64,000 nucleotides of DNA, from the NCBI GenBank assembly GCA_030278955.1, contig JAOANR010000010.1, positions 13,809,086 to 13,873,085 of the forward strand, given 5' to 3'. Below the pieces are notes generated by a model. That model worked only from the letters and a program-made list of their open reading frames with translations. It was not told the DNA's origin and made no database searches. Each line of letters begins with the position of its first letter. Position 1 is the stretch's first letter. Origin of the DNA: Hygrophila difformis (lineage: Eukaryota; Streptophyta; Magnoliopsida; Lamiales; Acanthaceae). Shown piece by piece: positions 45,437 to 57,600 of this stretch. A program made the translations under genes and the position numbers.

Positions 45437-45626
45437 CTCCCTCCGTCCCATTCCAAATGTCCTACTTACTATTTTTTGATGTCTCATTACAAATGTCTTC
45501 TTTCTGTAAATAGAAATAATTTTCCCCTCCAACAACTATGTGGACCACACCATATACTCACAAACCAACTCCACCTTAATTCTCGTGCCCAACAGTAACA
45601 AGACACTTGGGGTGGGACGGAGGGAG
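45437..45626. mobile_element. Stowaway-like MITE, well preserved ends
   Basis: CTCCCTCCGTCCCATTCC and its complement GGTGGGACGGAGGGAG form the ends. TA lies on both sides (45,435-45,436 and 45,627-45,628). About 190 bp, non-coding. Confidence 0.85.
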
Positions 45627-46059
45627 TATTATGTTTAAAATTAAAGAAAAAAAAAGTTACTTTTCTTACACATATTATGTTTAAAATTAAAGAAAAAAAG
45701 TTACTTTGATCATAAATCATAAAATACTATAAAAATTTATACTTTTAAGAGGATATGATCGTAAGATCATAGAAGTGTTTGAGGAAGTATGACCATAAGA
45801 TCGTAATATTCTACTATCAGTATCGGGATCTTACTAATTTTAAGATCCTACAAGGATCGGAATCGTTTTATAGAGTTGTGATCATAAAATCATAAGATCC
45901 TAAAATCAGGATATGGATCTTAATCACTATGTTTTAAATGTAAAAATATATTTGTAAAAAATTATTTAATTGCACATAATTCAATGCACTTTTTTAATAG
46001 TTAATATCTCAAAATATATGCGAGTAAAAAATATGTAAAATATATATTCAAAATTTATA

Positions 46060-46318
46060 CTCCCTCCGTTTCAAAATAGTTGAAACGTTTGGAAATTTGA
46101 CACTATTCACACACGCATTTTGATTTACACTTTTATCATAGTTATACAAGTTAAAATATAGCCAAGTGAGATTTTGTTAGATTCGTCTCGTCAAGTAATT
46201 TTTAAATATCAAACTTTTAGAATTTTTACTTATATCGAAATTGAGTTATTAATGATTTAAAATGTACATTAGAGTGCGTACATTGTGGGTCTGTTTCAAT
46301 TTTTGAAAATGGAAAGAG
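46060..46318. mobile_element. Stowaway-like MITE
   Basis: It begins CTCCCTCCGTTTC and ends GGAAAGAG with flanking TA. The interior is shared with 20,930-21,187. Confidence 0.75.
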
Positions 46319-46478
46319 TATAATTAAACGAATTTAACAAGATCAAACTCCAATATTTTTTCAATTATATACTTATAATAATATTGAGTCAAAATTGAAT
46401 AATAAACAATATCAAAAAATCAAACAGGACATCTAAGATTAGACGGTGAGAGTAATACATATTTTATAAAATATTATA

Positions 46479-46959
46479 CTCCCTCCGTCCCTCGAAGATT
46501 GAACCCTTTCTTTTGGGAACGGTAATTTAGGTGGTGGAGTTTAGTAGTTAAAGTGGTGTGGGTATTTTTGTTTAAGATTTTAATGAATTTTGATACTGAT
46601 TAGTGTTTAACATTGACTTAATATTATCGCAATGATATAATTTGAAAAAAATATTCAAATGTGGTCTTGTTAGAATCGTCTAATCGTATAGTTTTAGAAT
46701 ATATATTTTATACAATGTTTATTTGTATCAATTTTGTAATATAAAGAGTTAAAGAAATATAAAGGACTTTGTGTAGGAAAGTAAAAATGTATTGAAATTT
46801 GTGCAGAGTTATAAAAGTAAGTATTTTTAATGGGATTTAATAATAATTAAGATTCTAATCAAACTTATATTAATTTAGTTTTTCTAAAAATTGAAAGTGA
46901 TCAAACTTCGTAGAACACCCCAAAAAAAATAGGGGTCAAACTTTGTGGGACAGATGGAG
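46479..46959. mobile_element. Stowaway-like element, diverged, about 480 bp
   Basis: The left end is CTCCCTCCGTCCCTCG and the right end GGGACAGATGGAG, with TA at 46,477-46,478 and 46,960-46,961. It is longer than the other copies. It could be two fused elements. Confidence 0.6.
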
Positions 46960-46990
46960 TAATATATTTATATAAGGTTAAAAATAAAAA

Positions 46991-48221
46991 GGAAAAAAAG
47001 GTAAAAACGTCCTTTATCTTTCCAAAAATTTCAAATCCGTCCTTTTTCTATTTTATTACCGATTTAGTCCGCTACAAATGCTAATTATGTTCAAATCAGT
47101 CCTTTTTTCACTAATTATATTCTAATTGCTGACGTGGCAAGAGTTTTAATTTAAACCTGACAAGTGTGCATAATATTAGTCCTTTTTCTTTTATCTTTTG
47201 CCAATTCAGTCCTAAACTTTTATTTTGTTCTATTTAGTCCTCTACCCCAATCACTCATTTTTATATTAATTGGCCTCAAACCTTTCAAATTATTTCATTT
47301 TAGGCCCAGAACCTTAAATTTTTTATTATTACTAATACATTTATCAAATAAATGCCCAACATACTTCCGTAAATAAAATTAAATACCAAACCTCATACAT
47401 TGGGTTTGACCGCCTTGTTACCGGGTCTTTGAAGTTCCGAATTTTCGGACTCTCTCTAACCACCCGACCGTAACGATGGTTCATTGGTTCTGGTTTCCTT
47501 CAGCAACAATCAGCACAATCATACTTTGTGGACAATAAAATTCAGGCTATTTTTTTAATATTTTTAATAATATTAATATTTTTCAATAAAACCAAGGCTT
47601 CCTGTATCCATAACCTTCCAAAAATTCAAGTTAAATCATTTACTTTTAAATATTGCTACATCCTAAGGTAGGACGCAAAGTAAGATTCTGTTGATTGTTA
47701 CTGAAGGAAACCAAAACCAATGAACAATCGGTTGCGGTCGAGTGGTTATTAGAGAGAGTCCGTAAAATTCCGGTACTTGAAAGACCCGATAACAAAGCAG
47801 TCGAACCCAATATATGAGGTTTGGTGTTTAATTTTATTTATGGAAGTATGTTGTGCATTTATTTGATAAATGGATTAGTAATAATAAAAAATTTAAGGTT
47901 CTGGGCCTAAAATGAAATAATTTGAAAGGTTTGAGGCCAATTAATATAAAAATGAGTGATTGGGGTAGAGGACTAAATAGAACAAAATAAAAGTTTAGGA
48001 CTGAATTAGCAAAAGATAAAAGAAAAAGGACTAATATTATGCACACGTGTCAGGTTTAAATTAAAACCCTTGCCACGTCAGCAATTAGAATATAATTAGT
48101 GAAAAAATGACTGATTTGAACATAATGAGCATTTGTAGCGGACTAAATCGGTAATAAAATAGAAAAATGACGAATTTGAAATTTTTGAAAAGATAAAGGA
48201 CGTTTTTACCTTTTTTTTCCC
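46991..48221. mobile_element. Foldback DNA transposon with long terminal inverted repeats (Mutator-like)
   Basis: The two arms (about 46,991-47,540 and 47,690-48,221) are inverted copies. They start GGAAAAAAAGGTAAAAACG and include a duplicated 70-codon reading frame in opposite orientation (47,164-47,376 and 47,834-48,046). The flanks AAAATAAAAA (46,981-46,990 and 48,222-48,231) are a 9-10-bp duplication in low-complexity sequence. There is no transposase. The long arms with a 9-bp-type duplication suggest a non-autonomous MULE. Confidence 0.75.
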
Positions 48222-48496
48222 AAAATAAAAATAAGGCAAGAGGCAACGACAGAACGAAAGTCGGAAACATTGAAATTCGAGTTGAATTCTGCCCTCAGCC
48301 CATCCATCACTCACAAGTCAAAGGCCATTGCCCCATTCACCATACTGCTAGTGCTATTGGGTATTGCCTATTCCTGTTCTTCTACTCGTTCTTTTCCTCA
48401 TTTTTTTTTTATCCTTTTTCTAAAAGTCTTGAGATGTTGATTGTTTGTCGTGGTTTCTGTGATTGTCTGAATCACAGACAACTAGATGTACACTGC
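48222..48496. other. Short unassigned spacer between the two foldback copies
   Basis: Non-coding. It has a C/T-rich, 5'-UTR-like texture near 48,290-48,410. No element ends are seen. Confidence 0.4.
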
Positions 48497-48706
48497 CTAA
48501 ACATTCAGGTCATTTAGTCATCTATCTAAATCAATTGTTTTTATATTAATTGGCTCCTAACTTTTTAAATTATTTTATTTTAGGTCCAAAATTTTAAATT
48601 TTTTTATTATTACTATTCATTTATCAAATAAATATCCAATATACTTCCGTAAATAAAATTAAACACTAAACCTTATACATCGGGTTTGAGTGTCTTATTA
48701 TCGGGT

Positions 48707-49537
48707 TGTTAACATAGAAAAAATATATTAAGCCCAATGGAGTTGCTCGTCTAAATAAATTAGCCCAATTGGGTAAAATATATCCGGAAGAGGGAGGCCG
48801 CGTAGACACAGCCCATTCCGTCAAGACACGTGAGTTGGGTAAAATATGTCTGGAAGGATGGAGGCCGCTAGAAGGATGGAGGCCGTCGTGAGGATGGAGG
48901 CCATGGAGGCCCAAGAGATGGTGGAGGCCGTCGTGAGGATGGAGGCTGTCTGTAAGGTGGAGGCCATGGAGGCCCAAGAGATGGTGGAGGCCGTCGTGAG
49001 GATGGAGGCCGTCTGTAAGGTGGAGGCCATGGAGGCCCAAGAGATGGTGGAGGCCGTCCGTGAGGATGGAGGCCGTCTGTAAGGTGGAGGCCGTGGAGGC
49101 CCAAAGAGATGGTGGAGGTCAACCCTAGGATGGAGGCCCAGAAAAGTTGGATGGAGGCCGCCTTTGATGAAGCTGTGTCGAGATCAAAATGAATCCTCAA
49201 ATTGGGAAACATATCGGACGAAGGTGCCAGACAAGGAAAGGAATCCTGGCAAGACGCCCAGACAAAGAAACTGAACCAAGGGATTGAAGACGCCTCACCA
49301 TTATAAATATAGACGTCGGCATCGTGCCCAAGGCACCTCCAATACTCCTCAAGAGAGCGTCTTTATTTTATTTTACTTTCTGCTTTCCTGCATTTTACTG
49401 TTTTTCGTTGTTTTCTTTCAATTCCTTTACAGTTTTTCTTTAATTCCTGTAATCTGTTTCTACTTTTCCTGTAATCCCTCCTCCTATTTCTTCAATAAAA
49501 GAGAGATCTTTCCTCTCAAGATTTTTTACTGTTAACA
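48707..49537 (+). repeat. 5' LTR with an internal GGAGGCC minisatellite
   Basis: From 48,850 to 49,110 a unit of about 72 bp (GGATGGAGGCC, AAGGTGGAGGCCATGG, CCCAAGAGATGGTGG) repeats three times. TATAAATATAG near 49,301 is the likely promoter. AATAAAAGAG near 49,494 is a polyadenylation signal. Frames open on both strands through the minisatellite are not genes. Confidence 0.9.
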
Positions 49538-49590
49538 AATTGGCACGCCCAGTGGGACACGATTTGAGACCATATCTGCTTCAGTAGTAC

Positions 49591-51149
49591 ATGCGTCTTA
49601 GATCCGGAAGAATCATTGTTGATCTGGCACAAGAGTTTGAAGACATGTCCCTACAAGACCAGACAATCAAGCGAACATCGTTTGAGGACGCCGTTGAGAC
49701 GGCGAGCACCTCTCAACCGCTACAAGGGATTATGCAGACCCCTACATTGTCCGAGCAAATACGGCTATCGATAACGGAATCGATGGCCGAGTTTATGCCT
49801 TTGCTCACGAGGCATCTAATGGACATCCTGCGGCCTGCCATGGCCGACCAGACTAGCCAGATATGCGGTTCCCTGCGCGATGGAGGCCTCCCGGCATCCA
49901 GTTCTACTATGGCACCTAGCACTCCGTATCCAGGACCGTCAGGAGGACAACACCGAATGTGGGGAAACACACCGGGCCAGCCGCCACTCCAGGATTCTGG
50001 AAGCGTGACCAGTATGTTTCCACATTCATACCAGACAGCGTATACTTTCTCTACAGCGGCACCCAGCATGCCAAATTTGGGTTACGCGGCACCTCCCATG
50101 CCGGTATATGTTCCATCAAATTCTTTGATGGCAACCAGTGCTACACCAGGCTGCATGGCGGCCGGACCTAGCATGGCACCCAGACAGGCGGCACCTCAGA
50201 TGCCGAACATCCCAACTGCACCATATGTGGTGGCTCCTCTCAACCCGGGTTGGATGCCACCAACCCTAGGGGGCAGGCTACCCAGACAGGAGGAGTGATG
50301 GCGGCTCCCATGCCACCGACCGCCACTCCTATCCATGCAGGAGGACACGCCCCACAACCATGTGGAGCACCCACAACACCTGTTGCGATGCCTCCTACGC
50401 AGGCACCAGTGATTTCACCGGAGTTACTCGCGGACATGATGCAGCAGCACTTCGGAATCCAGCTAAAGCCGATGGAGCGGCCTACATACCGGAAGCCGTA
50501 TCCGGACTGGGTAGATACCATGCAGCCCTATCCGAGGGGCTTCAAGATGCCAGAATTCACCTCTTTTTCAGGAGATGATGGCAAGTCTACAGTGGAGCAC
50601 GTCGGAAGGTTCACAGCTCAGTGCGGGGAAGCAGCGGCCAATGACTGGCTGAAACTAAGACTGTTTAGCTCATCCCTTACCGGACCTGCTTTCGCATGGT
50701 TTGCCTCTTTGCGGCCTAACTCGATACAAAGTTGGGCTGACCTCGAACGTGCATTCCATGATAGGTTCTACACTCCACTATCACAGGTAAGCCTTGCAGA
50801 CCTTACCAATGCCAAACAATATGCCGATGAGGCGGCAAGTACGTTTATCAGTAGATTACAACGGCTTCAAGGCCGATGTTCCATAGCAATCCCGGAAAGG
50901 GAAATAGCCAATATAGCAGTGGCTAATATGTTGCCGAGACTAAAAGAATATTTAATTGTGCATGATGCGACTGATCTTGCCCAGTTGGCCGAGAAAGCGG
51001 CCCGCTTGGAAAAGTTCTTTGAGGAACAAGATGAGAAGCGTCTACCTATACACGTGACTCGATTTGAGAAATTGAGACACGATAAAGAGGAAGACGAACC
51101 AAGAGTGGTGGCCAATGCAGTAACCTTAGGTGATAAAAACCCTGGATAG
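49591..51149 (+). pseudogene. Retrotransposon gag of the 48.7-kb element, one frameshift
   Basis: Frame 1 (49,591-50,298) encodes an N-terminal part, MRLRSGRIIVDLAQEFEDMS, then a Pro/Met/Gly-rich region. The gag core lies in a second frame (50,250-51,149): YRKPYPDWVD, PRGFKMPEFTSFSGDDG, VGRFTAQCGE, PAFAWFASLRP, WADLERAFHDRFY, ending at KNPG. The two frames overlap at a GGGGGC run (50,269-50,274), where a -1 shift would join them. It has no zinc knuckle and no protease. The core is homologous to the gag at 32.6-33.3 kb. Confidence 0.87.
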
Positions 51150-52312
51150 TGGCCCTGGAACGCAGTCGACAGCGGCCTTGGAGGCCGAGTGGCCGATGAT
51201 GACCCGGAGTGCGAGTGGCGGCCCGAGCCAAGAGAGTGGCGGCCGGAGTGGTGTCGTCTACTAGATCCTATGTCATGAGTAAAGCGTGGGATGACTAAAG
51301 AAGCGACACTAGGTTAGCTAGAATCCTTCCTATGTCAAAGTGATGCAATGACAAGCAATATGGAGATAAGTGGTCTAGCTAGAATCCTTCCTATGTCAAA
51401 TTCATGATAGGCAATGACAAACAAAGTGGAGATAAGTGGTCTAGCTGGAATTCATGTTCTGAAACATACGTAACAAAATAAAGATGAGAGCAGGAGAAGC
51501 TTACCTGATCCATGGGAAGAAGTGGCGGCCTCGGTGGTGGCAGTCTACTTGGATGAAGGTGGCGGCCAAGATGCATGGGTGGCGGCCAAGGGCAACCTCC
51601 AAATGGTGAACAAGATGGCGGCCCGTGGAGAAAGCAGTGGCGGTCCCGAGCAAGGTGGCGGCCTCCTGAGTGGCGGCGGATCCCGAACTCCAAGGTGATG
51701 ACGGCCTCAAGAGGAGTGGCGGCCAAGGTTTCCGGAACGATGATGGCGGCCCGAAGATACGAAGGGTGGTGGCGGCCTCGAACGCGAGAGACTTCCTGAT
51801 GGCGGCCAAAGGGTGGCGGCCTCCTTGGGTGGATGGCGGCCTTCGGGGCAAGGCAGCGGCGGCCTCCGGTAAGGGATGTCGGTCTTGTAGAATGGCAGTG
51901 GCGGTCTCCCTTGAAGATGGCGGCCTCCCTTCTTGATAGCGGCGGTCGTCCTCCACAAAGCAGCAGTGGCGGCCCTCTCCCGTGGTGGCGGCCCGAAGCT
52001 TGTGTAATGACGGCCCTCCAACGATGGAGACAGCGCTCGGACAACAGCAAAGGACGGCGACGACCTTCCGGGAGCAGCTAGACGACGACGACGATCGGAA
52101 TCCGTCAATGACGGCCAAATGGCGGAGGAGGGCCGGAATCCTGACGGCGGAGACGGCCGGAATTTCGTCGGTAGTCGGCGGAGAAGAGAGGCAGCCGGAA
52201 TCTGAACGAGAAGAAAATGAGGCATAATGGGCCTCGATGGGCCTCCAAACTTGAATTAAGCGCGCAAATTTGTCTTGAATTGCTAATCAGACAAAATGCG
52301 CGAGGGGGCATC
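51150..52312 (+). repeat. Non-coding region of the gag-only element, rich in TGGCGGCC
   Basis: Near 51,320-51,440 a phrase (TCCTTCCTATGTCAAA, GGAGATAAGTGGTCTAGCT) is duplicated. From about 51,520 to 52,170 the word GGCGGCC occurs roughly fifteen times at irregular 25-60-bp spacing. Open frames here on either strand have repeat-driven composition. I see no protein domain. Confidence 0.7.
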
Positions 52313-53143
52313 TGTTAACATAGAAAAAATATATTAAGCCCAATGGAGTTGCTCGTCTAAATAAATTAGCCCAATTGGGTAAAATATATCCGGAAGAGGG
52401 AGGCCGCGTAGACACAGCCCATTCCGTCAAGACACGTGAGTTGGGTAAAATATGTCTGGAAGGATGGAGGCCGCTAGAAGGATGGAGGCCGTCGTGAGGA
52501 TGGAGGCCATGGAGGCCCAAGAGATGGTGGAGGTCGTCGTGAGGATGGAGGCTGTCTGTAAGGTGGAGGCCATGGAGGCCCAAGAGATGGTGGAGGCCGT
52601 CGTGAGGATGGAGGCCGTCTGTAAGGTGGAGGCCATGGAGGCCCAAGAGATGGTGGAGGCCGTCCGTGAGGATGGAGGCCGTCTGTAAGGTGGAGGCCGT
52701 GGAGGCCCAAAGAGATGGTGGAGGTCAACCCTAGGATGGAGGCCCAGAAAAGTTGGATGGAGGCCGCCTTTGATGAAGCTGTGTCGAGATCAAAATGAAT
52801 CCTCAAATTGGGAAACATATCGGACGAAGGTGCCAGACAAGGAAAGGAATCCTGGCAAGACGCCCAGACAAGGAAACTGAACCAAGGGATTGAAGACGCC
52901 TCACCATTATAAATATAGACGTCGGCATCGTGCCCAAGGCACCTCCAATACTCCTCAAGAGAGCGTCTTTATTTTATTTTACTTTCTGCTTTCCTGCATT
53001 TTACTGTTTTTCGTTGTTTTCTTTCAATTCCTTTACAGTTTTTCTTTAATTCCTGTAATCTGTTTCTACTTTTCCTGTAATCCCTCCTCCTATTTCTTCA
53101 ATAAAAGAGAGATCTTTCCTCTCAAGATTTTTTACTGTTAACA
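52313..53143 (+). repeat. 3' LTR of the 48.7-kb gag-only element
   Basis: Same length as the 5' LTR, with two substitutions seen. It is followed directly by the target duplication CGGGT. Confidence 0.92.
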
Positions 53144-54065
53144 CGGGTCTTCCAATTACCGAAATTTTACGGACTCTCTCTAACCACCAGACCGCAACCG
53201 ATGGTTTATTGGTTTTGGTTTCTTTTAGCAACATCAGCACAACCTTACTTTGTTTCCTATCTTAGGACATTGCAATGTTTGAGTAAATGATTTAACTTGA
53301 ATTTTTGGAAGATTATGGATACATGAAGCCTTGATTTTATTGAAAAAAATATTAAAAATATTATTCAAATATTATTAAAAATATTTTTTTAAAAAATAGC
53401 CTGAATTTTATTGTCCATGCTTCCTGCATCCATAACCTTCCAAAAAGTAAAATTAAATCATTTACACAAAAATTAAAATTAAATCATTTACTCAAACCTT
53501 GCTACGTTCTAAGGTAGGAAACAAAGTATGATTGTACTAATTGTTGCTAAAGGAAATCAGAACCAATGAACCATCGGTTACGGTCGGATGGTTAGAGAGA
53601 GTCCGTAAAATCCCGGAACTTGGAAGACCCAGTAAGAAGGCAGTCAAGCCCAATGTATGAGGTTTGTTGTTTAATTTTATTTACGGAAGTATGTTGGACA
53701 TTTATTTGATAAATTCATTAGTAGTAATAAAAAAATTTAAGGCTCTGGGCTTGAAATGAAATAATTTAAAAGGTTAGAGACCAATTAATATAAAAATGAC
53801 TAATTTGGGTAGAGGACTAAATGAAACAAAACAAAAGTTTGACTGAATTGGCAAAATATAAAAGAAAAAAGACTAATATTATGCTCACGTGTCATGTTAA
53901 AATTTAAACCCTTACCACATCAGCAATTAGAATATAATTAGTGAATAGGGAACTGATTTTGACATAATTAACATTTGTAGTGAACTATTTTGGTAATAAA
54001 ATTTAAAAAAAAATGACAGATTTGAATTTTTGAAAATGAAAATGGACATATTTGTCCTTTTTCCC

Positions 54066-54661
54066 TTAAATAAATAATACACTTTCAATTTCAGATACGA
54101 TTCCCAAGTCCCAACCTAAATTTAATAGTAATGTATGCCACATCCATACAAATCGAGCGGAATGTACTAACAAAACAAAATAATACAGTATACTCAAGTG
54201 AATCAAATAAAATTGTTTGTCAGTTGACCCAAAATCCGTAACTCATGAATCTCATAAGGGGTATTTACATTGGTCCTCCCCCTTACCCCTTTCCTGTCTG
54301 TGATTGAAAATTGTCAAATTCTCTGTTTTAATAAAAGTAGTACTCCATTGAGACAGAACTTTCAATCCCTAAACTATATAGATTTCACACAAGTTGTAGT
54401 TTCAAAGTTCCATTACATGTAACCACATTCCACATTGTAAAACTATTCATTCTCAGTGACAGTCGGTCTATAGACATTTCCAACTTCCTTACACATCACA
54501 TATTCCCACTCCACGTTAGCCTCCAAAGTCTTTATTTTCACCCACACAAACTATGCAATTTATACACAGGCACAGGCTAAAGCTAAGCAACCTAAAGCTT
54601 CTCCAATGCTAACAAAGGCTTCATTTTTATTGGTCAGAAATCCAGCCCACACATTTTAACG
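54066..54661. other. 3' flank and probable 3' UTR of the TOPLESS-related gene
   Basis: Non-coding. The part nearest 54,661 should be 3' UTR. No further gene is seen. Confidence 0.5.
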
Positions 54662-57600
54662 CTACCTTGAGGATTGATCCTGCGCAGCAGTAGAAACTGG
54701 TGTTGCACTAGAGCCTGCGCCTGCACCATTTTCCTGTGGGGGAACGGTGCCCCATCTTCCTTCAGATTCCAGGGGCTCCAGCACATGCACTCCACCATCT
54801 GTGAGTCCTAATGCCAACTGATGCGGCTCTGTCGGATGTGCTGTGATGACCAAGGGATAGACTCTTGGGCTAGGGTAAGAACAACGAGAAGAGCAGGTTG
54901 CCTATGGGTTAGAATTAGGTCGTGATGTGATGTCTAATGAGAAATGGCAAAGATAAATGTGTCGTACCTTGGTGCTGAAGGCAAATAAGATGTGGGACTG
55001 ATCCGGCACCTGAGTTTCAGCCCTGCTGCAGTGAAGATGCTCACACTACCATCGTCGAGGCTGGCATATATTGACTGGCTGTCGCACGAGTATGTAGCAT
55101 CTGTTATGGAAGCGTTTGATTCCCGGGGAGCCCACTGCCACAAACCAACCAATCAATTCTTGTGAAGTTAGTGAGACCAATAGCAGTATTGAATGTCGTA
55201 CACATCTATAGCAAGAGATAAAAACTGGATCCTTCCCCCAGGCCCCATACCTGACTGATGAGGTCCAGTCTGGAACCTTCGTATATGGCAATCTGCGTCT
55301 CATGAACAACCAACACATGAGTCTGATCCTGATGAAATTGACACCGTGTCTGTGCTAGAGGATTTGATGTACGCCCAGAAGGAATCTGCAAAAACTTGCT
55401 TGCCCTTTTCTCCCATCCATCAAAACTCCAGACACATATCTGGAATACACAAGTTAGGGTACGTTTGACAAAACTCAAGTCTGAAAACTTAGGTATGAAA
55501 TCTAAAGTACGAAATAATTAAGTCACTGAACCATTAAATTGATATTTTGCTAAAACTTTTGACAGAATTTAAATGCTCATTGTTTGATAACTATGCAGAA
55601 CTGAACACTGAATACATATTTAGTTTACAATTTTACCCTTATAAATTTAATAACTATAAACTTTTTAAATTTATGAAGTATGCCAAAACTTTTGAGTTAT
55701 ATATTATTATTCTTATATGTTTTATTTTAATTAATATATTCATTATATTTTAGTGTTTGTGAGTAATATTTTATTTTATTAGTATTTATTTTTCTGTTTA
55801 TTAGTATTAATTTATTTATATTTATTATTTTTTATTAATAATTAATTGAAAATTATTATATTTTATTACTATCATTTATGTACTGTTAGTCTGTTATTTT
55901 TATTATTTTTAGATATTATTGCTTCAAATATATCGTTATTTTTTCATTAATTATTTAATACTATTGTCTTTTATTGATTTTTTATATTTTATTATATTCT
56001 CATATTATATTATTATTACTAATTTTATTATTGATATTCTTAAAAAAGAAACAGAAAACAAAGAAAGTAAGGATAGTTTTATCCAATTAAAATTCATTGA
56101 TTTTAAATTCAAACTTTTTTTAATTTAAGTACTTAATTAATTAATTAATTTCAATTTTTTGTTATCAAACAGAGTTTACTTAATTCATTCATTCAGATTA
56201 AGTGAAAAGTGGTGTTACCAAACAAACCCTTAATTTGTATGTGAACTTTCTGGAAACGTTACATCAGTTCAAATCTCATTAAAACACATTAATCCTGTCA
56301 TCCTGAATTAAACTAACCTGAGCATCAGCTCCCGTTGACACGAGAACATCTAGAACACTAGAGAAGGCAAGGCCAGTTACTCTTTTCTGATGACCTTTGA
56401 GCTTGCTTTTAACCTGCAAAACACAAACTATAAGAGTGAATTAAACTGCAATAAAAAAATAAAAATAAAAAAAAAAAAAATTTCAGTCACCATTCAGGGC
56501 AGACCTCATCAACGCGAACATTGTAAATCTGTATAGTGGAGTCCTCCATGCCAATAGCAATAACATTATTGTCCTGAGGATGAAAGGCAAGATATGTTGC
56601 TGCAGGTGGAGGTGGCATAAAAGTCGTCATTGTCTGCAAAATAAAGTACCAAGGATTAGCATGCAAGAACGCTTTAGTTCAATATCTAGTTAAGATACAA
56701 CTAGTTTGCTATAACCTTAAATGTCATCATATTGAATAGAGAAATTTTTCCACCGGATGCCGACATCACATAGGAGTCATTCTTCGAAAGTGCAAAGCAT
56801 GGAACAGCCTCCTCAAGGTTTGTCTCGCTTATGTCGTTTGTCATTAAGATTCCACTAGAAGGTTGCCAAAGTTGGGGGGCCACTGCAGCAGTTGCCTAAG
56901 AGACAAAACCAAAACAATGTAAACCAACAGAAACGCTAAAACCCAATGAAAAGTACGCCTTAAGAAGAAGCAAAAACCTTTCCAGTAGAATTTCTTTCAT
57001 TCCTTTGCCATTTCCAAAGTTTGTGAACAGCATTATATGCTAGTGCTAGGATAGCACCGCCAGAATTTGTATAAATCAACCGAATAATCTAAATGAAAAA
57101 GATTCTTCAATAAGTGTCTTCCATGAATATGAAAACACAACAAAATTAGGGAATCAGTATTCAGAGTAGAGAATTCATAAAATATACCCTCACTGCTAAC
57201 AAACTATCAGGCAGTCGCAAGGACCGAAGCTGGTGTTGTTCAGTAATTTCAGTCAGCTTCCATATCTTGGATTTCTCGAGCTCGTCAGATCTGGGCTTTG
57301 TGTCCGGCCTGCTATCTCCATTCTGTGAAAAAGTTTATCCCCTTAATTTAATTTAATGTCACATTTTACATCTATCTGTATGCAATAATTCATGGTTTAA
57401 GTTTCTACACCAGTAACGAATTCAGTAAAACCATTACTAACCAGGGCAATAACAGTACTCATTGGCATACTCCTGTCTGTACCAACACCAGTCCCCACTG
57501 CTGAACTTGAAGGACCCGACGTGCCGATCATAGGTGCCTGGAGAAATAGTTGAATTAATATCACAACATTTATATCCCATACATCCCACTACAGAGAAGT

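Larger units (their letters stand above)
48707..53143 (+). mobile_element. Very young gag-only LTR retrotransposon (TR-GAG type)
   Basis: Two 831-bp LTRs (48,707-49,537 and 52,313-53,143) begin TGTTAACATAG and end ACTGTTAACA. By eye they differ at only two sites (near 48,930 and 49,267). The 5-bp target duplication CGGGT (48,702-48,706 and 53,144-53,148) is perfect. A PBS-like ATTGGCACGCCCAGTGGGAC follows the 5' LTR. The polypurine tract CGAGGGGGCA precedes the 3' LTR. Only gag is encoded; the remaining 1.16 kb before the PPT is non-coding. Mobilisation must have used enzymes from another element. Confidence 0.93.
48497..54065. mobile_element. Second foldback element copy, split by an LTR retrotransposon
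   Basis: The part 48,497-48,706 matches the inner portion of an arm of the 46,991-48,221 element. The part 53,144-54,065 continues it through the centre and the whole right arm, ending TTTGTCCTTTTTCCC. The outer part of the left arm is missing. The gag-only retrotransposon 48,707-53,143 sits between them with TSD CGGGT. Confidence 0.75.

Noticed and set aside
47164..48046. Two identical 70-residue hydrophobic frames in opposite orientation
   Set aside because: They are the two arms of the foldback element. The sequence is AT-rich with no domain.
48846..49212. Open frames on both strands with repeated MEAMEAQEMVEAV or GLHGLHLTDGLHP
   Set aside because: They translate the LTR minisatellite and are duplicated exactly in the second LTR. 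Composition explains the openness.
51391..52311. Long frames with His/Arg/Pro-rich products over the GGCGGCC block
   Set aside because: Several frames on both strands are open at once because of GC-rich repeats. No domain or start context supports them.
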